Source: Paractinoplanes abujensis
Lineage (GTDB): Bacteria > Actinomycetota > Actinomycetes > Mycobacteriales > Micromonosporaceae
DNA: 64,000 nucleotides
Direction of reading: 5' to 3'
Assembly (NCBI RefSeq): GCF_014204895.1
Contig: NZ_JACHMF010000001.1
Location: forward strand, 7,192,001-7,256,000
Under the pieces are notes generated by a model. The model ran no database searches. It was given only the letters and a program-made list of their open reading frames with translations, and was not told the origin of the DNA. Position numbers and translations under genes: made by a program. Below are positions 17,112 through 26,255 of the stretch, piece after piece. The first letter of the stretch is position 1, and each line of letters opens with the position of its first letter.

Positions 17112-17233
17112 GTGCGGTCGAGCGGGGTGGTCGTGGCGCGGGGTGCGGCCGGGCGGGCTGGTCGTGGCCGGGGTGCGGTCAAGCGGGGTGGTCGTGGCGC
17201 GGGGTGCTGTCGGGCGGGCTGGTCGTGGCCGGG
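17112..17233. repeat. Two tandem 61-bp G-rich repeats upstream of csnE
   Basis: Copy 1 is 17112-17172 and copy 2 is 17173-17233, with a few mismatches. Each unit itself contains two ~30-bp halves built on GCGGG(G/C)TGGTCGTGGC. They fill much of the 287-bp csnR-csnE gap. The remaining part next to csnE (17020-17060) is AT-rich for this genome and contains AATTGATAAAA, similar to ATTGATAAAC near the chitosanase promoter at 18591. Confidence 0.8.
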
Positions 17234-17286
17234 GTTGGCGCGTAGAAAGTGGAGGTGGGTGCCGAGCTCGTGAGCCGGGCGGGAGC

Positions 17287-18468
17287 CTAGGAGTCGCGGA
17301 TCGAGGCGATCAGGGAGTTGTGTACGGCGGTGAGGCCGGCGTCGAGGGCGCCGAGCAGCACGGAGTCGTCGTCGATGGCGGTGATGGCGATCGTGCTCTC
17401 CAGCGGGGCGGCCCGCCGTACGGCGAAATTGACCGCTGACAGCAGCCGGACGCCGCCGGCCTGGGCGATCGGGCCGGCCAGGACCACCAGGTACGGGTCG
17501 AGCACGGCGATCACCGCGGCCAGGCCGATCACGATGCGGTCGGCCAGTGCGACCAGGAAATCGTCACCCGGGCCGGAGTCGGCGGCCGCGGCCCGTACGG
17601 CCTCGGCGGGGGTGCGACCCGGAACGCCGTTGTCCCGGGCCAGCTCGAGGATTGCCGCGCCGCCGAACAGGTCCTGCAGGTCGAGCTTGCGGTGCGAGGA
17701 GTCGGGGGAGTAAAGCGGCATGTAGCCGATCTCGCCCGCACCGCCCCGGGCGCCGCGCAGCAGCGTGCCCGCCATGTCGATGGCCAGACCGAGGCCCTCC
17801 TCGCCCAGCCACAGCAGGGCGAAGCCCTCGGCCTCCCGGCCCACGCCGCGACGCCGCTCGGCGATCGCGGCCAGGTTGACGTCGTTGTCGACGCCCACGG
17901 CCGTGCCGAGCGCCGCGGCCAGTTCGGGCACCAGACCCGTACGGCCGAAACCCGGCACGTCGACGTGCCGGATCGTCTCGGTGTGCGTGTCGTACGAGCC
18001 GGCCACGCCGAAATGCACGTGACGGATCCGCTCGGCGGGCACGCCGGCCTCGTCGCGCAGCCGGGCCACGACGTCGACCAGCGCGTTCAGCGGGTCGGTG
18101 GTGAGGAAGTCGATGCGGGACTCGAGGCGCCCGCGGACCGTGCCGGTGAGATCGCACAGCGCGGCGACGACCGAGGGGGCACCGCTCGCGCCGATGTCGC
18201 GCACGGAGACCGCCGCCGCGTACGCCGCGTCGGGGTTGGCGTTGTAGATCTCCGCGTTGGGACCCGGCCGGCCGCTGTTGTGGCCTACGACGTTGACCAG
18301 GCCGGCGTCGGTGAGCCGGCGCAGCACCTCGGAGATCGTCGGGGTCGACAGGGCCGTGAGTTTGCGCAGGTCGGCCCGCGTGAGCATGCCGGGGTCCAGC
18401 AGGTGAGCCAGGGCCGCGCTCTCGTTCATGGCGCGCAGCAGTTTCGACGAACCGGCCAGACGGGTCAC
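17287..18468 (-). CDS. csnR: ROK-family transcriptional repressor (CsnR-like)
   Basis: 393 residues. N-terminal winged helix-turn-helix (LTRADLRKLTALSTPTISEVLRRLTDAGLV, ~30-60) joined to a ROK sugar-kinase-like domain (VGVDNDVNLAAIAERRRG, GARGGAGEIGYMPL). The ROK zinc motif CxCGxxGC is absent, replaced by a stretch without cysteine near SPDSSHRKLDL. It is the first gene of the csn operon, reading toward csnE, and is divergent from the GH46 chitosanase. In S. coelicolor CsnR, a ROK repressor, controls this operon and the chitosanase; the same logic fits here. The GTG start at 18466-18468 puts the HTH at the normal place. Confidence 0.87.
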   Translation of the reverse strand: MTRLAGSSKLLRAMNESAALAHLLDPGMLTRADLRKLTALSTPTISEVLRRLTDAGLVNVVGHNSGRPGPNAEIYNANPDAAYAAAVSVRDIGASGAPSVVAALCDLTGTVRGRLESRIDFLTTDPLNALVDVVARLRDEAGVPAERIRHVHFGVAGSYDTHTETIRHVDVPGFGRTGLVPELAAALGTAVGVDNDVNLAAIAERRRGVGREAEGFALLWLGEEGLGLAIDMAGTLLRGARGGAGEIGYMPLYSPDSSHRKLDLQDLFGGAAILELARDNGVPGRTPAEAVRAAAADSGPGDDFLVALADRIVIGLAAVIAVLDPYLVVLAGPIAQAGGVRLLSAVNFAVRRAAPLESTIAITAIDDDSVLLGALDAGLTAVHNSLIASIRDS

Positions 18469-18507
18469 GGCGGCTCCCGGGAGCGAGTCGACTGATTGGC
18501 AAACTGA

Positions 18508-18518
18508 CTAACAGTTAG
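18508..18518. promoter_or_regulatory. Putative CsnR operator upstream of csnR
   Basis: CTAACAGTTAG is a perfect palindrome around one central base, 40 bp before the csnR start. Its core TAACAGTT recurs at 18606-18613 near the chitosanase. Position and symmetry suggest autorepression by CsnR; not tested. Confidence 0.5.
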
Positions 18519-18590
18519 CCCGGACGGTAGGCCGACCGTCAGCGGGTGTCAAGGGTCCGGGAGCCAGCCTAGAGCAGGCTATCGAAGACT

Positions 18591-18617
18591 ATTGATAAAC
18601 CTATTTAACAGTTGTAG
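18591..18617. promoter_or_regulatory. Putative CsnR operator and chitosanase promoter region
   Basis: The AT-rich stretch ATTGATAAACC (18591 on) is followed by TTTAACAGTTGTAG (18604-18617), which shares TAACAGTT with the csnR-proximal palindrome. It lies 57 bp before the chitosanase ATG, a suitable operator position. No confident -35/-10 pair was chosen. Confidence 0.45.
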
Positions 18618-18673
18618 CGTCTCTCCTCGTCGCGCGCGCCATCCCCCACGAACCCCCCTCTTCGAGGAGCGCC

Positions 18674-19876
18674 ATGAAACGCGCAATTTACGCTGCCCTC
18701 GTCCTGGTCGTCCCCGGCGCCGCCCTGGTCTACGGGCTGCTCCCGGCCACCGCCGCCACCGCCGGCCCGATCAAAGGGCTGGGCGGCAAATGTGTCGACG
18801 TGGCGGCGGCCAACTCGGCCAACGGCACGGCAATCCAGCTCTACGACTGCAACAGCTCGTCGGCCCAGCAGTGGACGGTGGGCAACACCGACGGCAGCAT
18901 CCGCGCCCTCGGCAAGTGCCTCGACGTGACCGCGGCGTCGACCGCCGACGGCGCCAAGATCCAGCTGTACGACTGCAACAACACCGGCGCCCAGAAGTGG
19001 TCCGCTGTCAACGGAACTCTGGTCAATTCGGGCAGCGGCAAGTGCCTGGACGTCACCGGCGGCAACACCGCCAACGCGACCCGGCTGCAGATCTGGACCT
19101 GCTCGAACTCGACGAACCAGCGCTGGACGCTGCCGGGCGGCACCTCCACTCCGACCACGCCCCCGACCGCTCCGTCCGGCGTCGGGCTGGACAACGCGGC
19201 CAAGAAGGACGTCGCGATGCAGCTCGTGTCGGCGGCCGAGAACTCGTCGCTCGACTGGCGGGCCCAGTTCCGCTACATCGAAGACATCCGGGACGGCCGC
19301 GGCTACACGGCCGGCATCATCGGCTTCTGCTCGGGCACGGGCGACATGCTGGAACTCGTCCAGGCGTACACGAACGCCGTCCCCGGAAACGTGCTGGCCA
19401 AATACCTGCCGGCGCTGCGCAACGTGAACGGGACGGACTCGCACGCCGGGCTCGACCCGAACTTCCCGGCGGACTGGCGCACAGCCGCCGCCGACACGCG
19501 CTTCCAGGCCGCGCAGGAGGCCGAACGCGACCGCGTCTACTTCAACCCGTCGGTGCGTGACGGCAAGAACGACGGCGTACGGGCCCTCGGACAGTTCGCC
19601 TACTACGACGCGGCCGTGATGCACGGCTACGAAGGCATGCGGGCCATCCGCAGCCAGGCGCTCAAGCGGGCCAAGCCGCCGGCCCAGGGCGGCGACGAGC
19701 GGGCCTGGCTGAACGCGTTCCTGGACGAGCGCGTGATCGAGATGAAGAAGGAGGAGGCCCACTCCGACACGTCCAGGGTGGACACCGCCCAGCGGCGCTT
19801 CCTCAACAACGGCAACTTCGACCTGAACACGCCGCTGGACTTCGCCGTCTACGGCGAGAACTTCCGCATCGGCTGA
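18674..19876 (+). CDS. Secreted GH46 chitosanase with N-terminal ricin-type (CBM13) lectin domain
   Basis: 400 residues. A signal peptide (KRAIYAALVLVVPGAALVYG...ATA) precedes a ricin-type beta-trefoil of ~120 residues with three repeats built on GGKCLDV...IQLYDCN...QQW. A Thr/Pro linker (156-168) leads to a GH46 domain. The general acid is Glu189 in AENSSLDW and the second carboxylate is Asp207 in DIRDGRGYTAG; their spacing of 18 equals Glu22/Asp40 of Streptomyces N174 chitosanase. The motif GIIGFCSGTGDMLELVQ is diagnostic. It endo-cleaves chitosan outside the cell and feeds the csn transporter. Divergent from csnR with shared operator-like sites. The N-terminal lectin module is less common in GH46 enzymes. 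Confidence 0.96.
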   Translation: MKRAIYAALVLVVPGAALVYGLLPATAATAGPIKGLGGKCVDVAAANSANGTAIQLYDCNSSSAQQWTVGNTDGSIRALGKCLDVTAASTADGAKIQLYDCNNTGAQKWSAVNGTLVNSGSGKCLDVTGGNTANATRLQIWTCSNSTNQRWTLPGGTSTPTTPPTAPSGVGLDNAAKKDVAMQLVSAAENSSLDWRAQFRYIEDIRDGRGYTAGIIGFCSGTGDMLELVQAYTNAVPGNVLAKYLPALRNVNGTDSHAGLDPNFPADWRTAAADTRFQAAQEAERDRVYFNPSVRDGKNDGVRALGQFAYYDAAVMHGYEGMRAIRSQALKRAKPPAQGGDERAWLNAFLDERVIEMKKEEAHSDTSRVDTAQRRFLNNGNFDLNTPLDFAVYGENFRIG

Positions 19877-19881
19877 GACTC

Positions 19882-19912
19882 GAGGCCGGGATCATTCCAC
19901 GGTCCCGGCCTC
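19882..19912 (+). terminator. Hairpin after the chitosanase gene
   Basis: Ten-bp perfect stem (GAGGCCGGGA / TCCCGGCCTC) with an 11-base loop, 5 bp after the stop codon. No T tract; actinobacterial terminators often lack one. Confidence 0.6.
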
Positions 19913-19935
19913 ACCCCGCCGGCAGCCGCAGGGCG

Positions 19936-20625
19936 GTGAGTACCTTATCGGGCATGGTGGATCTCGTGATCGCCGTCCTGGCGGTGGTTGTGCTGGTGGG
20001 CGTGGCGATGGTGCTGGTGCGGCGTGATCGGCTCGGGCGGGGTGCGATCGGGGCGGCGCTGGCCGTGGCCGTGGTGGCGGCGGGCACTTTCGCGGTGACG
20101 CTCTATCGCAGCCAGACCGGCGGCGACGACGCGGGGCAGCCGGTCGTGCTGCCGAAAATCATCGGGTCGTCGGTGCCGGCCGAGCAGGGGTTCGGTACGG
20201 CGGTTCTGAAGATTGAGCTGCCGATGAGTACGGAGTCGAAGTATCCGCAGACGGCTTTGTGGTTGCAGCCGCCGCGGGCGGGGACGGACCCGTACACGGG
20301 AGATCTTTCCCTGTTGTGCGCGACGCCGGGCAAGGACGAGAAAGTGCAGAACTGCACCGGCGGCGATCAGCGGGTGTGGAGCGCGGAACCGCTCGAACAG
20401 CGGGCCACGATCGGGCCGGCGGTCGGTGACCCGTTCACCGACCCGGGGGCGTGCGACGAGGGCAACGGCGTGAAATATCAGGACGGCTATCTCGAACTGG
20501 CCGCGGGCAAGGCCTACTGCCTGCACAAGGCGGCCGGCACGGTCGCGCTGCGGATCCCGTCGTTCCCGGCCGAGAAGCCGCTGCCGAACGGGATCGACGT
20601 GGAGATGGCGGTGCTGAACAGCTAG
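19936..20625 (+). CDS. Hypothetical membrane-anchored protein with cysteine-containing exterior domain
   Basis: About 229 residues, not recognised. Two N-terminal hydrophobic helices (VIAVLAVVVLVGVAMVLV and AIGAALAVAVVAAGTFAVTLY) flank a short basic loop. The remaining ~165 residues form a predicted extracytoplasmic domain with cysteines in LLCATPG, QNCTGG, GACDEG and KAYCLHK, enough for two disulfides. GTG at 19936 and ATG at 19954 are both possible starts. It stands alone between the chitosanase and a convergent LysR gene whose stop codon overlaps its own end by 4 bp. Confidence 0.72.
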   Translation: MSTLSGMVDLVIAVLAVVVLVGVAMVLVRRDRLGRGAIGAALAVAVVAAGTFAVTLYRSQTGGDDAGQPVVLPKIIGSSVPAEQGFGTAVLKIELPMSTESKYPQTALWLQPPRAGTDPYTGDLSLLCATPGKDEKVQNCTGGDQRVWSAEPLEQRATIGPAVGDPFTDPGACDEGNGVKYQDGYLELAAGKAYCLHKAAGTVALRIPSFPAEKPLPNGIDVEMAVLNS

Positions 20626-21503
20626 GAACGTAATGCCGTCAACACGGCCGTGATCTCCGGACGCGGGGTGGGGGGCCGCCGGGCCGCCGCCGTGATGCGG
20701 CGCCGCACCGGAGGCGTCAGTGGGCGGGTGACGACGTCATAGCGCGAGTCCACGGCCAGCGACGGCAGCATCGTGATCGACTGGCCGCGTTCCACGTGCT
20801 GCAAGGCGAGCATGTAGTTGTTGAAGCGGCAGATCACCGAAGGCTCGAAACCGGCTTCGCGGCACAGGCGGGTGGCCAGTTCCGACATGTACGAGCCGGC
20901 CACGTCGAACGTCCACCGCTGGTCGGCGCAGGCCTCCAGGCCGACCGCTTCCAGCGCGGCCAGCGGGTGCCCGGCCGGCAGCACGAGCACCACTTCGTCC
21001 TCGGCCAGCGGCACCAGGTCGATGGACGGGTCGAGTTCGGCCCCGGCGAAGTCGGTGGTGGTGATGATGACGTCGACCTCGCCGCGGCGCAGGGCCGGCA
21101 TGCTCACGTGCGGCTCCATCTCCAGCAGCACCACCGTCACGTCGGGGTGGCGGGCCGCCAGCGCCGACACCGCCCGGGCGGCCAGCCCGGGCAGCGCGCT
21201 CTGGAAGGCGCCCAGCCGTACGGTGCCGGCCGGTTCCAGGGCCAGGCCGCGCAGTGCCATTTCGGCCGCGTCCATGGCGGCCAGGATCTCGCGGGCCCGG
21301 CCAGCCAGCAGCACCCCGGCCGCGGTCAGCCGCACGCGGCGGCCGGTGCGTTCCAGCAGGGCCGTACGGGTCTCTCGCTCGAGGGTGGCCAGCTGTTGCG
21401 ACACCGCGGACGGGCTGTGGTTGCCGCGCTGGGCGACCGCGCGCACGGTGCCGTATGTGGCCAGGTCGGCCAGCAGTCGCAGGCGCCACGGATTGAGCGT
21501 CAT
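20622..21503 (-). CDS. LysR-family regulator divergent from dialkylglycine decarboxylase (DgdR-like)
   Basis: 293 residues. N-terminal winged HTH with the LysR pattern (AVAQRGNHSPSAVSQQLATLERE, ~20-45) and a C-terminal periplasmic-binding-like effector domain (GTVRLGAFQSALPGLAARAVSALAARHPDV). It is transcribed away from the class III aminotransferase with a 75-bp gap, the usual arrangement for a LysR regulator and its target. In Burkholderia cepacia the LysR-type DgdR is divergent from and controls the dialkylglycine decarboxylase DgdA; the same pairing is inferred here. The ATG start at 21503 matches the family N-terminus. Confidence 0.88.
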   Translation of the reverse strand: MTLNPWRLRLLADLATYGTVRAVAQRGNHSPSAVSQQLATLERETRTALLERTGRRVRLTAAGVLLAGRAREILAAMDAAEMALRGLALEPAGTVRLGAFQSALPGLAARAVSALAARHPDVTVVLLEMEPHVSMPALRRGEVDVIITTTDFAGAELDPSIDLVPLAEDEVVLVLPAGHPLAALEAVGLEACADQRWTFDVAGSYMSELATRLCREAGFEPSVICRFNNYMLALQHVERGQSITMLPSLAVDSRYDVVTRPLTPPVRRRITAAARRPPTPRPEITAVLTALRS

Positions 21504-21569
21504 TGTGCGACTCTACTTAACAGCAGCGGCGGAAATGTGGGATGGACCGGCACAGCGGAGCCCGCTTAG

Positions 21570-23733
<2,164 letters not shown>

Positions 23734-23747
23734 CCGGGCAGCCTATG

Positions 23748-24206
23748 TCAGGCGACCGCGGCCAGATCGTCGAGGTCGCGACGCAGCGCCCCTTCGGCGG
23801 TCTCGGCCGCGAGCCCCCCGAAGATCAGCGCGAGAATCCGGCCCGCGGGCGCGGTGGGCGCACCCTCCTGCTTCACGGTGACCATGGTGCCGCCGCGATG
23901 CCGGCCCGAGATGACCGGAACGAACGAATACGTCATGCGGTAGTCGGCGCCGATGCCGGGTGAGGTGACGACGAACCGCTCGGGCACCTCGCACTCCCGT
24001 ACGCGGAACTCCTCGGTGACCTCGCCGCCGTCGGCCATGCTGCGGGTCTCGCGCCACACCGTGCCCGCGTCGAACGGCCCGTGGCTGCGCACGTCGACCC
24101 GGGTCACGGCGGTCAGCCACTCGCGGCGCCGGTGCAGATCGGTGAACACCTGCCACACCGCCGCGACGGGTGCGTCGATCAGGCGGGTCACCACGACCGT
24201 CGACAT
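23748..24206 (-). CDS. SRPBCC-fold (START/polyketide cyclase-like) protein
   Basis: 152 residues. The start VVVTRLIDAPVAAVWQVFTDLHRRREWL is the typical first strand and helices of the SRPBCC ligand-binding fold, and GPFDAGTVWRETRSMADGGEVTEEFRV and GGTMVTVKQEGAP are the later strands of the helix-grip. Such proteins bind or act on hydrophobic ligands; the ligand here is unknown. The ATG at 24206 has a strong GGAGGTGA (complement of 24211-24218). It lies between fahA and the propeller gene, all on the minus strand, 33 bp from the fahA stop. Confidence 0.85.
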   Translation of the reverse strand: MSTVVVTRLIDAPVAAVWQVFTDLHRRREWLTAVTRVDVRSHGPFDAGTVWRETRSMADGGEVTEEFRVRECEVPERFVVTSPGIGADYRMTYSFVPVISGRHRGGTMVTVKQEGAPTAPAGRILALIFGGLAAETAEGALRRDLDDLAAVA

Positions 24207-24239
24207 AGCGTCACCTCCGCGTACACGTTACGACACTTG

Positions 24240-25340
24240 TCAGGCCACGATCGTGCCGGAAACCGAGCCCAGTGAGATCTGCGTGCCGGCCGCCGACCGG
24301 GCCGTGCCGCCGATGCGCACCAGGTCACCGTTCTCGAGGAAGTCGCGCAGGGAACCGTCGGCCAGTTTGACCGGTTCCGTGCCGTTGCGGGTGAGTTCGA
24401 GAAAGGAGCCGACCTGGTCCCGTCCGGGTCCCGAGACCGTGCCCGAGGCGTACAGGTCACCCGTCCGTACGGAAGCGCCGTTGCTGGTCAGATGGGCCAG
24501 CTGCTGGGCCGGGGTCCAATACATGGAGGCGAACGGCGGCGTGCTGACCAGGGTGTCGTTCCACTCGACGGTCAGCCGCAGGTCGTACGCGGGCCCGGCC
24601 GGGCGCAGATAGCCCAGCGGCTCCGGATCTTGCCGGCCGGCCGGGACGGTGGCCAGCGCGTCCAGCGGCACCACCCACGGTGACACCGACGTGGCGAACG
24701 ACTTGGCCAGGAACGGACCCAGCGGGCGATACTCCCAGGCCTGCAAATCCCGCGCCGACCAGTCGTTGACCAGCGTGACCCCGAAGACGTGCTCGGCGAA
24801 CTCACCGGTGCTGATCCGCCGGCCCGGGGTGCCCACCACGAACCCGACCTCGGCCTCGATGTCGAGCCGCCGGGTCGGCCCGAACTCGCCCGCACCGAGC
24901 TGGCCGGTGGGCCGCACGATCGGGGTGCCCGAGACGACCACCGTCGCGGACCGGCCGTGATAGCCGATCGGCAGATGCTTCCACTGCGGCGACAGACCGG
25001 GCGAATCGGGCCGCAGAATTGCCGAGACGTTGAGCGCGTGATGCTCCGACGAGTAGAAATCGGTGTAATCGGCCACCTCGAACGGCAGGTGCAGGGTCAC
25101 GTCGCGCAACGGGATCACCGGCGGGCCCGACGCCACGTGCGCCGCCACCGCCTCGCGCGCGGCCGTCCACTCCTGACGCCCCGCCGCCATCAGCGGGTTG
25201 AGCGACCCCGTGGCCAGGAGCCCGCCCAGCCCCGACAGGTCCACAACCCCGTTTCCCAGCCGTACGCCGAGACGCCGCTCGCCGCGGGCCAGGGTGAAAA
25301 CCCCGTACGGCAGATTGTCCGGCCCGAACCCGTCGCTCAC
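24240..25340 (-). CDS. fahA: Fumarylacetoacetase
   Basis: 366 residues. Hydrolyses fumarylacetoacetate to fumarate and acetoacetate, the last step of tyrosine breakdown. Motifs match FAH: YTDFYSSEHHALNVSAILRP (catalytic His and a metal-site Asp), PIGYHGRSATVVVSG, DIEAEVGFVVG (acidic metal ligands) and VNDWSARDLQAWEYRPLGPF. The GTG at 25340 overlaps the stop of the preceding gene (GTGA), fixing the start; a longer frame extends inside the upstream gene but is not supported. It is somewhat shorter than eukaryotic FAH (~420). Confidence 0.95.
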   Translation of the reverse strand: MSDGFGPDNLPYGVFTLARGERRLGVRLGNGVVDLSGLGGLLATGSLNPLMAAGRQEWTAAREAVAAHVASGPPVIPLRDVTLHLPFEVADYTDFYSSEHHALNVSAILRPDSPGLSPQWKHLPIGYHGRSATVVVSGTPIVRPTGQLGAGEFGPTRRLDIEAEVGFVVGTPGRRISTGEFAEHVFGVTLVNDWSARDLQAWEYRPLGPFLAKSFATSVSPWVVPLDALATVPAGRQDPEPLGYLRPAGPAYDLRLTVEWNDTLVSTPPFASMYWTPAQQLAHLTSNGASVRTGDLYASGTVSGPGRDQVGSFLELTRNGTEPVKLADGSLRDFLENGDLVRIGGTARSAAGTQISLGSVSGTIVA

Positions 25341-26182
25341 TCGTAACCACCGTTGATCAGGCCCAGCCGCACCAACTCGGTGAGCGGCTCGACGACGTTG
25401 GCTGCCCCGAACCCTGCGAACAGCGGGCGCGGTTCCGACCGCCGGGCCCGGCACGCCTCGACCAGCGGCACCGGATGGGTCGCGGCCAGCACCTCGGCCA
25501 CCTCGGCCACCTCACCCCCGTCCTGCGCGCTGGCCGAAGCGGCGAGCACGTTGAGGAAGCCGTGATGGGTGAAGCCGGTCTCCGGATCGGTGTGCCGGAT
25601 GGCGTGCCGCAGCCCCGCGGCCAGGCGGAACGGCAGCTCACGGTCGCGACAGGCACACAGCACGGCGGCCAGTTCGACCGGGGTCGGGAACAGCTCGGCC
25701 GCGAGCCCGCCCACACGGAACTTGGGCGCCATGGGCAGGCCGTCGGCGCGGGCCCGGGCGACCGCGTCCAGCGCGGCCAGCAGGCCCCAGCTGAGCGGGA
25801 TCTCCGCGTACACCCGCAGGTCGGTGTCGCTCTCGGCCAGCGAGCGCAGCCCGGCCAGGCCGGGCTGCGGATCCTCGCCCCGCCGGGCGACCGCGGCCTC
25901 CAAATGCTGCACCTGGCCGCCGGCGGCCCGCAGCTTCTGCACCGCGACGGGCACGGCGCCCACGCTGACGTCGCCCACCAGCGCGACCGGCAGGTCATGG
26001 GCGGGCACGTCGGCGCCGATCAGGGAAGCGGGCACGAGCAAGGGACCGAGCAGGCCCGCGAACCAGCCCGCACGGTGCTCGTCGTGCTTGGCGACGGCCT
26101 CGGCGACGCCGGTGGGGCTCGGCGGCAACAGGGACGCGTCGTCCACCAGCCCGGCGAAGAGCGGAGGCACCAGCGTTGACAC
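25337..26182 (-). CDS. Unknown protein coupled to fumarylacetoacetase
   Basis: 281 residues; family not recognised. It opens LVPPLFAGLVDDASLLPPSPTGVAEAV and is soluble, Ala/Leu-rich, with an alternating beta/alpha pattern (LPVALVGDVSV, LRVYAEIPLSWGLL, MAPKFRVGGLAAELFP, LPFRLAAGLRHAIRHT and THHGFLNVLAA) that suggests a TIM-barrel-like fold. Candidate functional residues are the His residues in GLRHAIRH and FTHHGFLN. It is the first gene of the fahA operon, coupled by GTGA, and divergent from hmgA. No maleylacetoacetate isomerase is seen in the cluster, and this gene occupies the position where that enzyme would be needed; the role is inferred from position only. GTG start at 26180-26182. Confidence 0.8.
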   Translation of the reverse strand: MSTLVPPLFAGLVDDASLLPPSPTGVAEAVAKHDEHRAGWFAGLLGPLLVPASLIGADVPAHDLPVALVGDVSVGAVPVAVQKLRAAGGQVQHLEAAVARRGEDPQPGLAGLRSLAESDTDLRVYAEIPLSWGLLAALDAVARARADGLPMAPKFRVGGLAAELFPTPVELAAVLCACRDRELPFRLAAGLRHAIRHTDPETGFTHHGFLNVLAASASAQDGGEVAEVAEVLAATHPVPLVEACRARRSEPRPLFAGFGAANVVEPLTELVRLGLINGGYE

Positions 26183-26200
26183 GAATCCGAACCTAATAGA

Positions 26201-26214
26201 CGCTTCCAGAAGCG
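26201..26214. promoter_or_regulatory. Palindrome in the fahA operon / hmgA divergent promoter region
   Basis: CGCTTCCAGAAGCG has perfect 6-bp arms around CA. It sits in the 73-bp gap between the two divergent tyrosine-catabolism transcripts, so one regulator could control both. GTGAGG at 26245-26250 is the likely hmgA ribosome site. Confidence 0.45.
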
Positions 26215-26255
26215 GACAACCACGTCCAAGATGTCTGATTTCAAGTGAGGCAACG

